Origin: Duganella sp. Root1480D1
GTDB lineage: Bacteria; Pseudomonadota; Gammaproteobacteria; Burkholderiales; Burkholderiaceae_D
NCBI RefSeq assembly: GCF_001427305.1
Contig: NZ_LMFZ01000011.1
Span: 1-64,000 of the forward strand
Length of the DNA: 64,000 nt
Reading direction: 5' to 3'
A model generated the notes under the pieces. It was given only the letters and a program-made list of their open reading frames with translations. It was not told the origin of the DNA and made no database searches. Every line of letters begins with the position of its first letter. Position 1 is the stretch's first letter. The position numbers were made by a program, and so were the translations under genes. Positions 33,092-39,928 of the stretch are shown here, piece after piece.

Positions 33092-34729
33092 TTAGTCAAT
33101 CTTGCGGGCAGTGTTGATCACATTGATGCCATTGAAGCGCGTCGTCGAAGAGCCGTGCGAAACAGCGCTGACCTGGCTTGGCTGGCCTTTGCCATCGAAG
33201 AACGAACCGCCCATGCGCCAATCGCGCTGGTCGCAGGTGGCCGAACAGGAGTTCCAGAATTCCTGGGTGTTCGACTGGTATGCCACGTCGTTCAGCATCT
33301 GGCCGACCTTGCCATCCTTGATCTCGTAGAACAACTGGCCGCCGAACTGGAAGTTGTAGCGCTGCTGGTCGATCGAATACGAGCCGCGCCCCAGGATATA
33401 GATGCCCTTCTTCACGTCCTTCACCATCTCATCCACCGACAGCGGCTTCCTGCCGGCCTCCAGAGACACGTTGGGCATGCGCTGGAATTGCACGCTGCTC
33501 CAGGAATCGGCATACGAGCAGCCCTGCGATTCCTTCTCGCCCAGGATGTGCACCTGGTCGCGCGTGGCCTGGTAGTTCACCAGGATGCCGTTGCGGATCA
33601 GGTCCCACTTTTTCGAAGCCACGCCTTCGTCGTCGTAGCCCACGTTGCCCAGTGAGCCCGGGGTGGTCTTGTCGGCCACGATGTTGACGAGGTCGGAGCC
33701 GTACTTGAAGTTCTTGCCCTTCCACTTATCCAGCGTGGCGAAAGAGGTACCGGCGTAATTGGCTTCATAGCCCAGCACGCGGTCCAGCTCCGTCGCGTGG
33801 CCGACGCTTTCGTGGATCGTCAGGAACAGGTGCTCGGGGCTCAGCACCAGGTCGTATTTGCCGGGTTCGACCGATTTGGCCGACAGCTTTTCGCGCGCCT
33901 GCTTGCCAGCCGCCCTGGCATCTTCGATGATGTCGTAGCCGCCGTTGTATAACGGGGTCACGCCGCCTGCCGCACGCACCTTGTGCTCCGGCTTGGCGTC
34001 GAAGAATTCATAACCCATGCCGGCCGGTGAAGACAAGCCATCGCGCGTGCGGAATTTGCCGGTCGCCTTGTCGACCGCGGTGGCGGTGAACGGCGCCCAC
34101 AGGCGGTGCACGTCCTGGTCGATGTAGGAACCATCGGTCGAAGCAAAGTATTTCTGTTGGTTGACCTGGAACAGGTTGGCGGTCATGAAGGACGCGCCGG
34201 CGTCCAGGCCTGCCTTGTTTGCGGCCAGCAGCATGTCGGCCTTTTCCTTGATCGGCACTTCGCGCCAATCCTTCTTGAAAGGCGTCTGCCATGCGACTTC
34301 GCCCACGCCCTTGACCGGCGCCAGTTGCACCGGCGAGGCCTGCAGGCGCGAATTGGCGCGCGCAATGGCGACAGCCTGGCGCGCGGCGTCGGCCACCGCA
34401 TCCACCGTCAGCGCGTTGGTGGCGGCGAAGCCGTAGGCGCCATTGGCGACCACGCGCACGCCGACGCCGGTCGACTCGGTATTGACGATGTTCTCAACGC
34501 GGGTGTCGCGGGTGGTGATGAACTGGTTCAGGTAGCGGCCGATGCGCACGTCGCAGTAGCTGGCGCCAGCCTTGGTGGCGGCATTCAGCGCGGCGTCGGC
34601 CAGTTCTTTCTTGAACTTGCGCGCCATCGGATTCGCCAAATCTTCCGCGGCGATGGCATTGCCAAAGACGGGGACCAGCATGGTGCCGCCGGCAGCAGCG
34701 GCGACTTTCAGGAAAGATCTACGTTCCAA
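33092..34729 (-). CDS. TldD-like metalloprotease with Tat signal, copy 2
   Basis: A 545-residue TldD-type zinc protease, longer than E. coli TldD (481). It begins MERRSFLKVAAAAGG, a twin-arginine signal (RRSFLK, hydrophobic stretch, cleavage near AIA-AE). The catalytic IHESVGHATELD has HExxxH at His306-His311. A C-terminal NSCSATCDQRDW carries Cys residues that could supply the third ligand, followed by GGSFFDGKGQP. The start codon is TTG at 34729, chosen because GGAG lies 7 nt upstream and it gives the same N-terminus as copy 1. TldD/TldE heterodimers cleave unstructured peptides (microcin B17 maturation, CcdA degradation); an exported version should act in the periplasm. Confidence 0.92.
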   Translation of the reverse strand: MERRSFLKVAAAAGGTMLVPVFGNAIAAEDLANPMARKFKKELADAALNAATKAGASYCDVRIGRYLNQFITTRDTRVENIVNTESTGVGVRVVANGAYGFAATNALTVDAVADAARQAVAIARANSRLQASPVQLAPVKGVGEVAWQTPFKKDWREVPIKEKADMLLAANKAGLDAGASFMTANLFQVNQQKYFASTDGSYIDQDVHRLWAPFTATAVDKATGKFRTRDGLSSPAGMGYEFFDAKPEHKVRAAGGVTPLYNGGYDIIEDARAAGKQAREKLSAKSVEPGKYDLVLSPEHLFLTIHESVGHATELDRVLGYEANYAGTSFATLDKWKGKNFKYGSDLVNIVADKTTPGSLGNVGYDDEGVASKKWDLIRNGILVNYQATRDQVHILGEKESQGCSYADSWSSVQFQRMPNVSLEAGRKPLSVDEMVKDVKKGIYILGRGSYSIDQQRYNFQFGGQLFYEIKDGKVGQMLNDVAYQSNTQEFWNSCSATCDQRDWRMGGSFFDGKGQPSQVSAVSHGSSTTRFNGINVINTARKID

Positions 34730-34746
34730 TGTGTTACTCCATTCTT

Positions 34747-34800
34747 AAAACCGGTAAAGCAGTGTCAGACCCGCAGGGTCCGACACCGATTCGCGGTTTT
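34747..34800. repeat. Intergenic dyad between the two tldDE units
   Basis: GTGTCAGACCC (34762-34772) pairs with GGGTCCGACAC (34776-34786) around GCA with one A.C mismatch. An outer stem AAAACCG/CGGTTTT (34747-34753/34794-34800) encloses it. The core GGGTC(T/C)GAC is shared with dyads at 15734 and 17195. It lies exactly in the 69-bp gap between the duplicated units, where it could moderate readthrough or mark a duplication junction. Confidence 0.6.
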
Positions 34801-36136
34801 AGACTGCGTCAGACAAAGAGGTGAAGTTGAAGTCACGCACCTTCATGGCAGGAATCAGCAACTGGAATTGCGATTCGTCGCCAGCCAGCACTTCCGGACG
34901 GCCCAGTTCTTCGATGTTGTTCAACATCGTCACCGGGCTTTCATTGAAGCGGAAGTTCTTCACCGGATGCTTGATCTTGCCATTCTCGATGTAGAAGGTA
35001 CCGTCGCGGGTCAGGCCAGTCAGCAGCACGGTCTGCGGATCGACCATGCGGATATACCAGGTGCGGGTCACCAGGATGCCCTTCTTGGTCGAGGCTACCA
35101 GCTCCTCGGTCGACTTGGAACCGCCCGACATGATGATATTGCCCGGCGCGCCAATGGCACGCTGGTTCATCTTCTTGCCCCAGAACGGCGAGTAATTCAT
35201 CGACGCGATCTTGCCGTTCTTGATGATGTCCATGCGTTCGCGCGCCAGCAAGGTCTGGTTGTCCCAGGGCAGCACGGGAATATCCTTGTCCCACGGGTCG
35301 GCCCACACGTTCACCTGTTCGTCGAACAGCTTCTCGCCCATGCGGTTGCCGCCGCCTTTTTTCGCCAGGAAGCTGCGGCCCTCATCGGCCGATCGCGCAT
35401 CGAAGCTATTGAACATGAACGCCAGCAGGTCGGAGGTGGCGGCAGGCTCCAGAATCACCGTGTAGCGGCCCGGTTCCAGCGCCTTGGCTTCCGCCGAACG
35501 GATGGCTTTTTCCATTGCCACCTCGGCCGCTGCGCGCGGATCGAAGCGGGCCACGTCCTGCGCATCGCGGCGCACCCAGCCCGAACCGCGACCATCTTCG
35601 GTGCGCACGGTACAGGTGAAATCGATGCCGGTCTGCGACTGATGGCCGAACACGCCGCGCGAGTTGGCGATGGTCTCGAACGAGGACTGGTCGGTAAAGA
35701 AGCCGGCTGCGACCAGGCCTTTCTTCCTGCACGCTTCGATGCTGTAGGCGGCAACCTGTGCGCGGTACTCCGGATTGATCGCGTCGGTCGACTTGCTGAA
35801 AGTGTCGGAACCCTTGAACGCCTGCTTGTCCGGCGTAGGCATGAACTCCGGATTCTCCGGCGCCAGCTTGGCCAGTTCTTCCGCGCGCTGCACGGCTTTC
35901 GCCAGCGACTTGTCGTCGAACTCGTTGATGACGGCCGTGCCCTGCTTCTTGCCGAAAGCGACGGCGACGGACAACTGGGTGTTCTCCACCAGGCCCGCAG
36001 TCGATACGGCATTGCGCGCATAGCGGATATTGCCGGTACGGCTGCCGTTGATGGTGACGATGCATTCGTCGGCTTTGCTCAGCGACATTACCTTGTCGGA
36101 GATGCGCTTGGTCTCTTCCTGATTCAGGATCTTCAT
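34799..36136 (-). CDS. TldE/PmbA-like protein, copy 1
   Basis: A 445-residue TldE-type subunit, paralogous to copy 2 with matching blocks along the whole length, for example CIVTINGSRTGNIRYARNAVSTAG, FDARSADEGRSFLAKKGG and ILVTRTWYIRMVDPQTV. There is no HExxxH motif and no signal peptide. It is encoded 15 nt downstream of tldD copy 1 and probably forms a heterodimer with it. The near-identical C-termini of both TldE copies (MKVRDFNFTSLSDAV) suggest recent duplication or gene conversion. Confidence 0.9.
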   Translation of the reverse strand: MKILNQEETKRISDKVMSLSKADECIVTINGSRTGNIRYARNAVSTAGLVENTQLSVAVAFGKKQGTAVINEFDDKSLAKAVQRAEELAKLAPENPEFMPTPDKQAFKGSDTFSKSTDAINPEYRAQVAAYSIEACRKKGLVAAGFFTDQSSFETIANSRGVFGHQSQTGIDFTCTVRTEDGRGSGWVRRDAQDVARFDPRAAAEVAMEKAIRSAEAKALEPGRYTVILEPAATSDLLAFMFNSFDARSADEGRSFLAKKGGGNRMGEKLFDEQVNVWADPWDKDIPVLPWDNQTLLARERMDIIKNGKIASMNYSPFWGKKMNQRAIGAPGNIIMSGGSKSTEELVASTKKGILVTRTWYIRMVDPQTVLLTGLTRDGTFYIENGKIKHPVKNFRFNESPVTMLNNIEELGRPEVLAGDESQFQLLIPAMKVRDFNFTSLSDAV

Positions 36137-36151
36137 GGTTGTCCTTTACGC

Positions 36152-37786
36152 TCAGCCGATCTTGCGGGCAGTGTTGATCACGTTGATGCCGTTGAAGCGG
36201 GAGGTCGATGAACCATGCGACACCGCGCTCGACTGCATCGGCTGGCCTTTGCCATCAAAGAAGGAACCGCCCATGCGCCAGTCGCGCTCATCGCACATGG
36301 CGGTGCAGGCGTTCCAGAACTCCTGGGTGTTCGACTGGTAAGCCACGTCTTCCAGCATCTGGCCGATCTTGCCGTCCTTGATCTCGTAGAACATCTGGCC
36401 GCCGAACTGGAAGTTGTAGCGCTGCTGGTCGATCGAGAAGGAGCCGGCGCCCACGATGTAGATGCCCTTCTTCACGTCTTTCACCAGTTCGTCCGGGGTC
36501 AGCTTCTTCTTGCCCGCCTTGAGCGAAACGTTGGGCATGCGCTGGAACTGCACATTGCTCCAGGAGTCCGCGTAAGAGCAGCCGTGCGATTCTTTTTCGC
36601 CGATCACCGCCACCTGGTCGCGCGTGGCCTGGTAATTGACCAGGATGCCATTCTTGATGATGTCCCAATGCTTGCACTTGACGCCTTCATCGTCGTAGCC
36701 GACCGCGCCCAGCGAGCCAGGGATGGTTTTGTCGGCTTCGATGTTGACCAGGTCGGAACCGTACTTGAATTTCTTCGACTGCTGCTTGTCCAGCGTGGCG
36801 AAAGAGGTGCCGGCGAAGTTGGCTTCATAGCCCAGCACACGATCCAGTTCGGTCGGGTGGCCGACGGATTCGTGGATCGTCAGCCACATGTGTTCCGGCG
36901 ACAGCACCAGGTCGTACTTGCCCGGTTCGACCGATTTGGCGGTCAGTTTTTCCTTGGCCTGGCGGCCGGCAGCTTTCGCATCCTCGACCAGGTCGTAGGT
37001 ACGGTTGTACAGCGTGGCGACGCCGCCCGCTGCCTTGATCTTGTCTTCCTTGCGGCCGTCCAGGTATTCATAGCCCATGCCGACCGGAGTGCCCAGGTCG
37101 GAGCGGCTGCGGAACTTGCCGGTCGACTTGTCGACGGCGGTGGCAAAGAACGGCACCCACAGGCGATGCAGGTCCTGGTCGATATAGGAACCGTCGGTGG
37201 AAGCGAAATACTTCTGCTGGTTGACCTGGAACAGCAGGGACTGGATGAAGGAAGCGCCGGATTCCAGCGCGCCCTTGTTGGCGGTGATCAGCAGGTCGGC
37301 CTTCTCCTTGATCGGTACCGTGCGCCAGTCTTTCTTGATTGGCGTCGCCCACGACACTTCGCCCACGCCCGGGGTAGGTGCCAGTTGCACGCCGGCAGCC
37401 TGCAGCTTGGAGTTGGCCTTGGCGATGGCAACCGCCTGGCGCGCCGCGCCGGCCACCCCGTCCGGCGACATGTCGCTGGTCGCTGCAAAGCCGTAGGCGC
37501 CATTGGCGATCACGCGCACGCCGACGCCAGCCGACTCGGTGTTGGTGACGTTTTCAATGTTCAGGTCACGGGTGGTGATGAACTGGTTCAGGTAGCGGCC
37601 AATGCGCACGTCGCAGTAGCTGGCGCCGGCCTGGGTGGCCGCGGTCAGCGCGGTATCTGCCAGCATCTTCTTGAACTTCACTTCCACGGGCTTGATCAGC
37701 TCGTCGGCCGCAATGGCGCGGCCAAAAGGCATCATCATGGCAGCCATCGCACCGCCGCTCATGTTGAGGAATGCACGTCGTTCCAT
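36152..37786 (-). CDS. TldD-like metalloprotease with Tat signal, copy 1
   Basis: A 544-residue TldD-type protease and first gene of the operon. The N-terminus MERRAFLNMSGGAMAAMMMPFG is a Tat-type signal (RRAFLN plus hydrophobic stretch), cleaved near AIA-AD. The zinc motif IHESVGHPTELD has His305 and His310. The C-terminal Cys pair in NACTAMCDERDW and the GGSFFDGKGQP block are conserved with copy 2. The ATG at 37786 follows GGAGAG. A sigma54-type promoter (37842-37857) lies 55 nt upstream. The likely role is proteolysis of peptides in the periplasm together with TldE; the substrate is unknown and no precursor peptide gene is visible nearby. Confidence 0.92.
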   Translation of the reverse strand: MERRAFLNMSGGAMAAMMMPFGRAIAADELIKPVEVKFKKMLADTALTAATQAGASYCDVRIGRYLNQFITTRDLNIENVTNTESAGVGVRVIANGAYGFAATSDMSPDGVAGAARQAVAIAKANSKLQAAGVQLAPTPGVGEVSWATPIKKDWRTVPIKEKADLLITANKGALESGASFIQSLLFQVNQQKYFASTDGSYIDQDLHRLWVPFFATAVDKSTGKFRSRSDLGTPVGMGYEYLDGRKEDKIKAAGGVATLYNRTYDLVEDAKAAGRQAKEKLTAKSVEPGKYDLVLSPEHMWLTIHESVGHPTELDRVLGYEANFAGTSFATLDKQQSKKFKYGSDLVNIEADKTIPGSLGAVGYDDEGVKCKHWDIIKNGILVNYQATRDQVAVIGEKESHGCSYADSWSNVQFQRMPNVSLKAGKKKLTPDELVKDVKKGIYIVGAGSFSIDQQRYNFQFGGQMFYEIKDGKIGQMLEDVAYQSNTQEFWNACTAMCDERDWRMGGSFFDGKGQPMQSSAVSHGSSTSRFNGINVINTARKIG

Positions 37787-37841
37787 AGTCTCTCCAGGGT
37801 TATCGTTTTTACCTAAGACAGCTTGCAGGAGTCAAATCCTA

Positions 37842-37857
37842 CGCAATTTTTATGCCA
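37842..37857 (-). promoter_or_regulatory. Sigma54 (-24/-12) promoter of the tldD operon
   Basis: On the minus strand TGGCATAAAAATTGCG matches TGGCAC-N5-TTGCA with GG and GC 10 nt apart and a full TTGC. Transcription would begin near 37831, leaving a leader of about 45 nt before the ATG at 37786. No comparable sigma70 element was obvious in this stretch. Confidence 0.75.
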
Positions 37858-37883
37858 TTGTGTAAAGCTTGTACAAAGCAGAA

Positions 37884-37968
37884 ACAATTGCCGAAAAAAT
37901 GGGGACGTACCCCATTTAAAGAAGCTTTCTCTTTAAATGGGGTACGTCCCCATTTTTTCGGCAATTGT
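37884..37968. repeat. 85-nt perfect inverted repeat between promoter and enhancer-like sites
   Basis: Two 38-nt arms (37884-37921 and 37931-37968) are perfectly complementary around the 9-nt loop AAGCTTTCT. Each arm itself contains the near-palindrome GGGGACGTACCCC. It sits in the 307-bp region between the divergent genes at 37786 and 38094, which holds no gene. It is likely a small mobile palindromic element; in the tldD direction it separates the sigma54 promoter from the GCGGAC cluster. Both T-flanked arms could also act as a bidirectional terminator. Confidence 0.85.
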
Positions 37969-38002
37969 GTCCGGGAGGTGTCCGCACACCGTCCGCGCGG
38001 AC
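37969..38002 (-). promoter_or_regulatory. Cluster of GCGGAC half-sites upstream of the tldD operon
   Basis: Read towards tldD, GCGGAC occurs at 37996-37991 and 37985-37980 and CCGGAC at 37974-37969, each 11 bp apart, plus one inverted copy at 38002-37997 that makes a perfect GTCCGCGCGGAC palindrome. It uses the same half-site as 11025-11077. It is the likely binding region of the sigma54 activator encoded at 15808. It could also affect the divergent gene at 38094. Confidence 0.6.
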
Positions 38003-38093
38003 ACTTGACCAAGCGGCCAGCTTGCCCGATCATCAAGGCCCGGGCGACCGGACCCGCTGTGTCGCCTGCCCAACGAAAAAAGGAGACTCCTGA

Positions 38094-38909
38094 ATGAAAC
38101 AGTACGTCCTGGCCGGCTTGCTGGCCGTTGGCTTCACCAGTTTTTCCGGCGCGGCTTTGGCAGATCCTGCCTTGAAAGCTGCAATCGCCAGCCCCACCCG
38201 CAACGCGGACAACGTCAAGCGCGACCAATTCCGCCATCCCTACGAGACCCTGACCTTCTTCGGCATCAGGCCGGGCATGACGGTGGTCGAACTGTCGCCG
38301 GGCGGCGGCTGGTACACCGAGATCCTCGCCCCCTACCTGCGTGACCAGGGCAAGCTGATTACAGCCGGCTCCACGCCGCAATCGGCCGATGAAAAAGTGC
38401 GCAAATCGGCCGAGCGCTTCCAGGAATTCCTGGCCAAACAACCTGGCCGCGACAAGGTGGTGCTGGGCGCCTTCGAACCGGGAAAAGGCTTGTATAGCTA
38501 TGCGCCAAAGGGCAGCGCCGACATGGTGCTCACCTTCCGCAACATCCATAACTGGATCGGCACCGGCGACGAAAACATGAAGAAGCTGATGTCCAGCATT
38601 TACGACACCCTGAAGCCGGGCGGCGTGTTCGGCGTGGAAGAGCACCGCCTGCCGGCTGCCATGAAGCAGGACGCCGAAGCCAGCTCCGGCTATATGCACG
38701 AAGCCTATGTGATCAAGATGGCCGAGCAGGCCGGCTTCAAGCTGGTGGCCAAGTCCGAAGTCAACGCCAATGCCAAGGACGACGCCAACCACGAAAACGG
38801 CGTATGGGCCTTGCCGCCAACCTTCACCAACAAGGACAAGGACCGCGCCAGGTACGCTGCCATCGGCGAGAGCGACCGTATGACGCTGAAGTTCGTCAAG
38901 CCGCAGTAA
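38094..38909 (+). CDS. Secreted methyltransferase-like protein (COG4798 type)
   Basis: A 271-residue protein with a clear signal peptide (MKQYVLAGLLAVGFTSFSGA, cleavage near ALA-DP) followed by a Rossmann-like methyltransferase core: motif I VVELSPGGGWYTEILAPYL, DMVLTFRNIHNW, and VFGVEEHR. This group of predicted exported methyltransferases is widespread, but how S-adenosylmethionine would be available outside the cytoplasm is unclear, so the catalytic role is doubtful. The ATG at 38094 follows AAGGAGA. The next gene starts 3 nt after the stop, so the two are co-transcribed. It is divergent from the tldD operon. Confidence 0.8.
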   Translation: MKQYVLAGLLAVGFTSFSGAALADPALKAAIASPTRNADNVKRDQFRHPYETLTFFGIRPGMTVVELSPGGGWYTEILAPYLRDQGKLITAGSTPQSADEKVRKSAERFQEFLAKQPGRDKVVLGAFEPGKGLYSYAPKGSADMVLTFRNIHNWIGTGDENMKKLMSSIYDTLKPGGVFGVEEHRLPAAMKQDAEASSGYMHEAYVIKMAEQAGFKLVAKSEVNANAKDDANHENGVWALPPTFTNKDKDRARYAAIGESDRMTLKFVKPQ

Positions 38910-38912
38910 TCA

Positions 38913-39770
38913 GTGCTGACAAGGCTGCATCGCGCTGCCGCCGGCCTGTTGCTGGCGGCAGCATCCACCCTGGCTAACGCTGGCGACGCGGCCAATGCGC
39001 CGCTGATGCGCTTCGTGCTGCCTTCGGTCACTCCCGGCTCCGAGGTGCAGGTCACCTACTTCCACCTGCTGCTGCGCCTTGCGCTGGAAAAGACCGACGG
39101 CCCGTTTTCCATCGAGTTCTATCCCCACGAACTGACCAGCCCGCGGCGCGCCCTGGAACTGAAGCGCAATGGCGTGATCAACATCATGTGGGATGGCACC
39201 AACGCCCAGCGCGAACACGACCTGCTGCCGATCCGCATTTCGCTGGTGCGCGACTTGAACGATTACCGTGTCTTCATGATCCGCAAGGAAGACGAGGCGC
39301 GCTTCCGCGAAGTGCGCAGCCTGGCCGACTTGCGCAAGCTCACCGCCGGTGCCGGCGTCAACTGGCCTTCGGTGGACGTGTTGCGGCACAACGGCCTGCC
39401 GGTTGAAACCACGGTCAACTACAGTTCCCTGTTCCCGATGCTGAAAGCCAGGCGCTTCGACTACATGCCGCGCGGCGTGCACGAAGCGTGGGCGGAAGAG
39501 CAGGTGTATGGCAAGGATGGCTTGATGGTGGAACCAAGCATCTTCCTGCATTATCGCGTGCCGTTCTACTTCTTTGTCAGCAAGGACAATAAGGCGATGG
39601 CGCAACGGGTGGAGAGGGGATTGAAACTGGCGCAAGCCGATGGCAGTTTCGACAAGCTGTTGAATGGTTACCCGGCTTTTCAGCGCGCCCTGGCGGAAAT
39701 CGCGGCGCGCAAGCGCAAGGTGTTTGAATTGGAACTTCCTAGCGGGACTGCAGGCGGCTCATCAAGGTAA
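38913..39770 (+). CDS. Periplasmic solute-binding-like protein
   Basis: A 285-residue protein with a signal peptide (AAAGLLLAAASTLANA) and the overall pattern of type II periplasmic binding proteins: an early LRLALEKTDGPFSIEFYP, a hinge-like LPIRISLVRDLNDYRVFMIRKED, LADLRKLTAGAGVNWPSVDVLR and a late FYFFVSKDNKAMAQRVERGL. Similar proteins are annotated as amino-acid ABC transporter-like or sensor-like substrate-binding proteins, but no permease gene adjoins. It starts with GTG 3 nt after the methyltransferase-like gene. The ligand is unknown. The 3' end overlaps a 32-codon gene on the other strand. Confidence 0.7.
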   Translation: MLTRLHRAAAGLLLAAASTLANAGDAANAPLMRFVLPSVTPGSEVQVTYFHLLLRLALEKTDGPFSIEFYPHELTSPRRALELKRNGVINIMWDGTNAQREHDLLPIRISLVRDLNDYRVFMIRKEDEARFREVRSLADLRKLTAGAGVNWPSVDVLRHNGLPVETTVNYSSLFPMLKARRFDYMPRGVHEAWAEEQVYGKDGLMVEPSIFLHYRVPFYFFVSKDNKAMAQRVERGLKLAQADGSFDKLLNGYPAFQRALAEIAARKRKVFELELPSGTAGGSSR

Positions 39771-39837
39771 CAAAGCCATAGCCGGCAACGAACAGACCAC
39801 CCAATACGACGGCAATTGAGACAATCAGGCTAGTCAT
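39739..39837 (-). CDS. 32-residue single-helix membrane protein
   Basis: The frame reads MTSLIVSIAVVLGGLFVAGY and on to a short basic end (SRLQSR). One helix of about 20 hydrophobic residues is followed by positively charged residues, typical of bacterial small membrane proteins. The ATG at 39837 has GGGAG about 6 nt upstream. It overlaps the end of the convergent solute-binding-like gene by 32 nt. It is too short for family assignment; it may modulate a membrane partner. Only composition and the ribosome site support it. Confidence 0.55.
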   Translation of the reverse strand: MTSLIVSIAVVLGGLFVAGYGFVTLMSRLQSR

Positions 39838-39928
39838 TCATTCTCCCATGTGCACACGCCAGGCGACATTATGCTGCATGCGCACATGAAAGATTCTCAC
39901 ACTTCGTTTCAAGTTTGTCTGAATTTTG

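Noticed and set aside
31746..37786. RiPP/microcin biosynthesis cluster around TldD/TldE
   Set aside because: No precursor peptide, cyclodehydratase, radical SAM or lanthionine synthetase gene is visible in the window.
15734..38002. CRISPR-like or phage attachment repeats
   Set aside because: The palindromes are single, unequally spaced and without spacers or integrase genes.
38010..38093. A rightward sigma54 promoter for the methyltransferase-like gene
   Set aside because: No GG/GC pair with 10-nt spacing was found, although the GCGGAC cluster is near.
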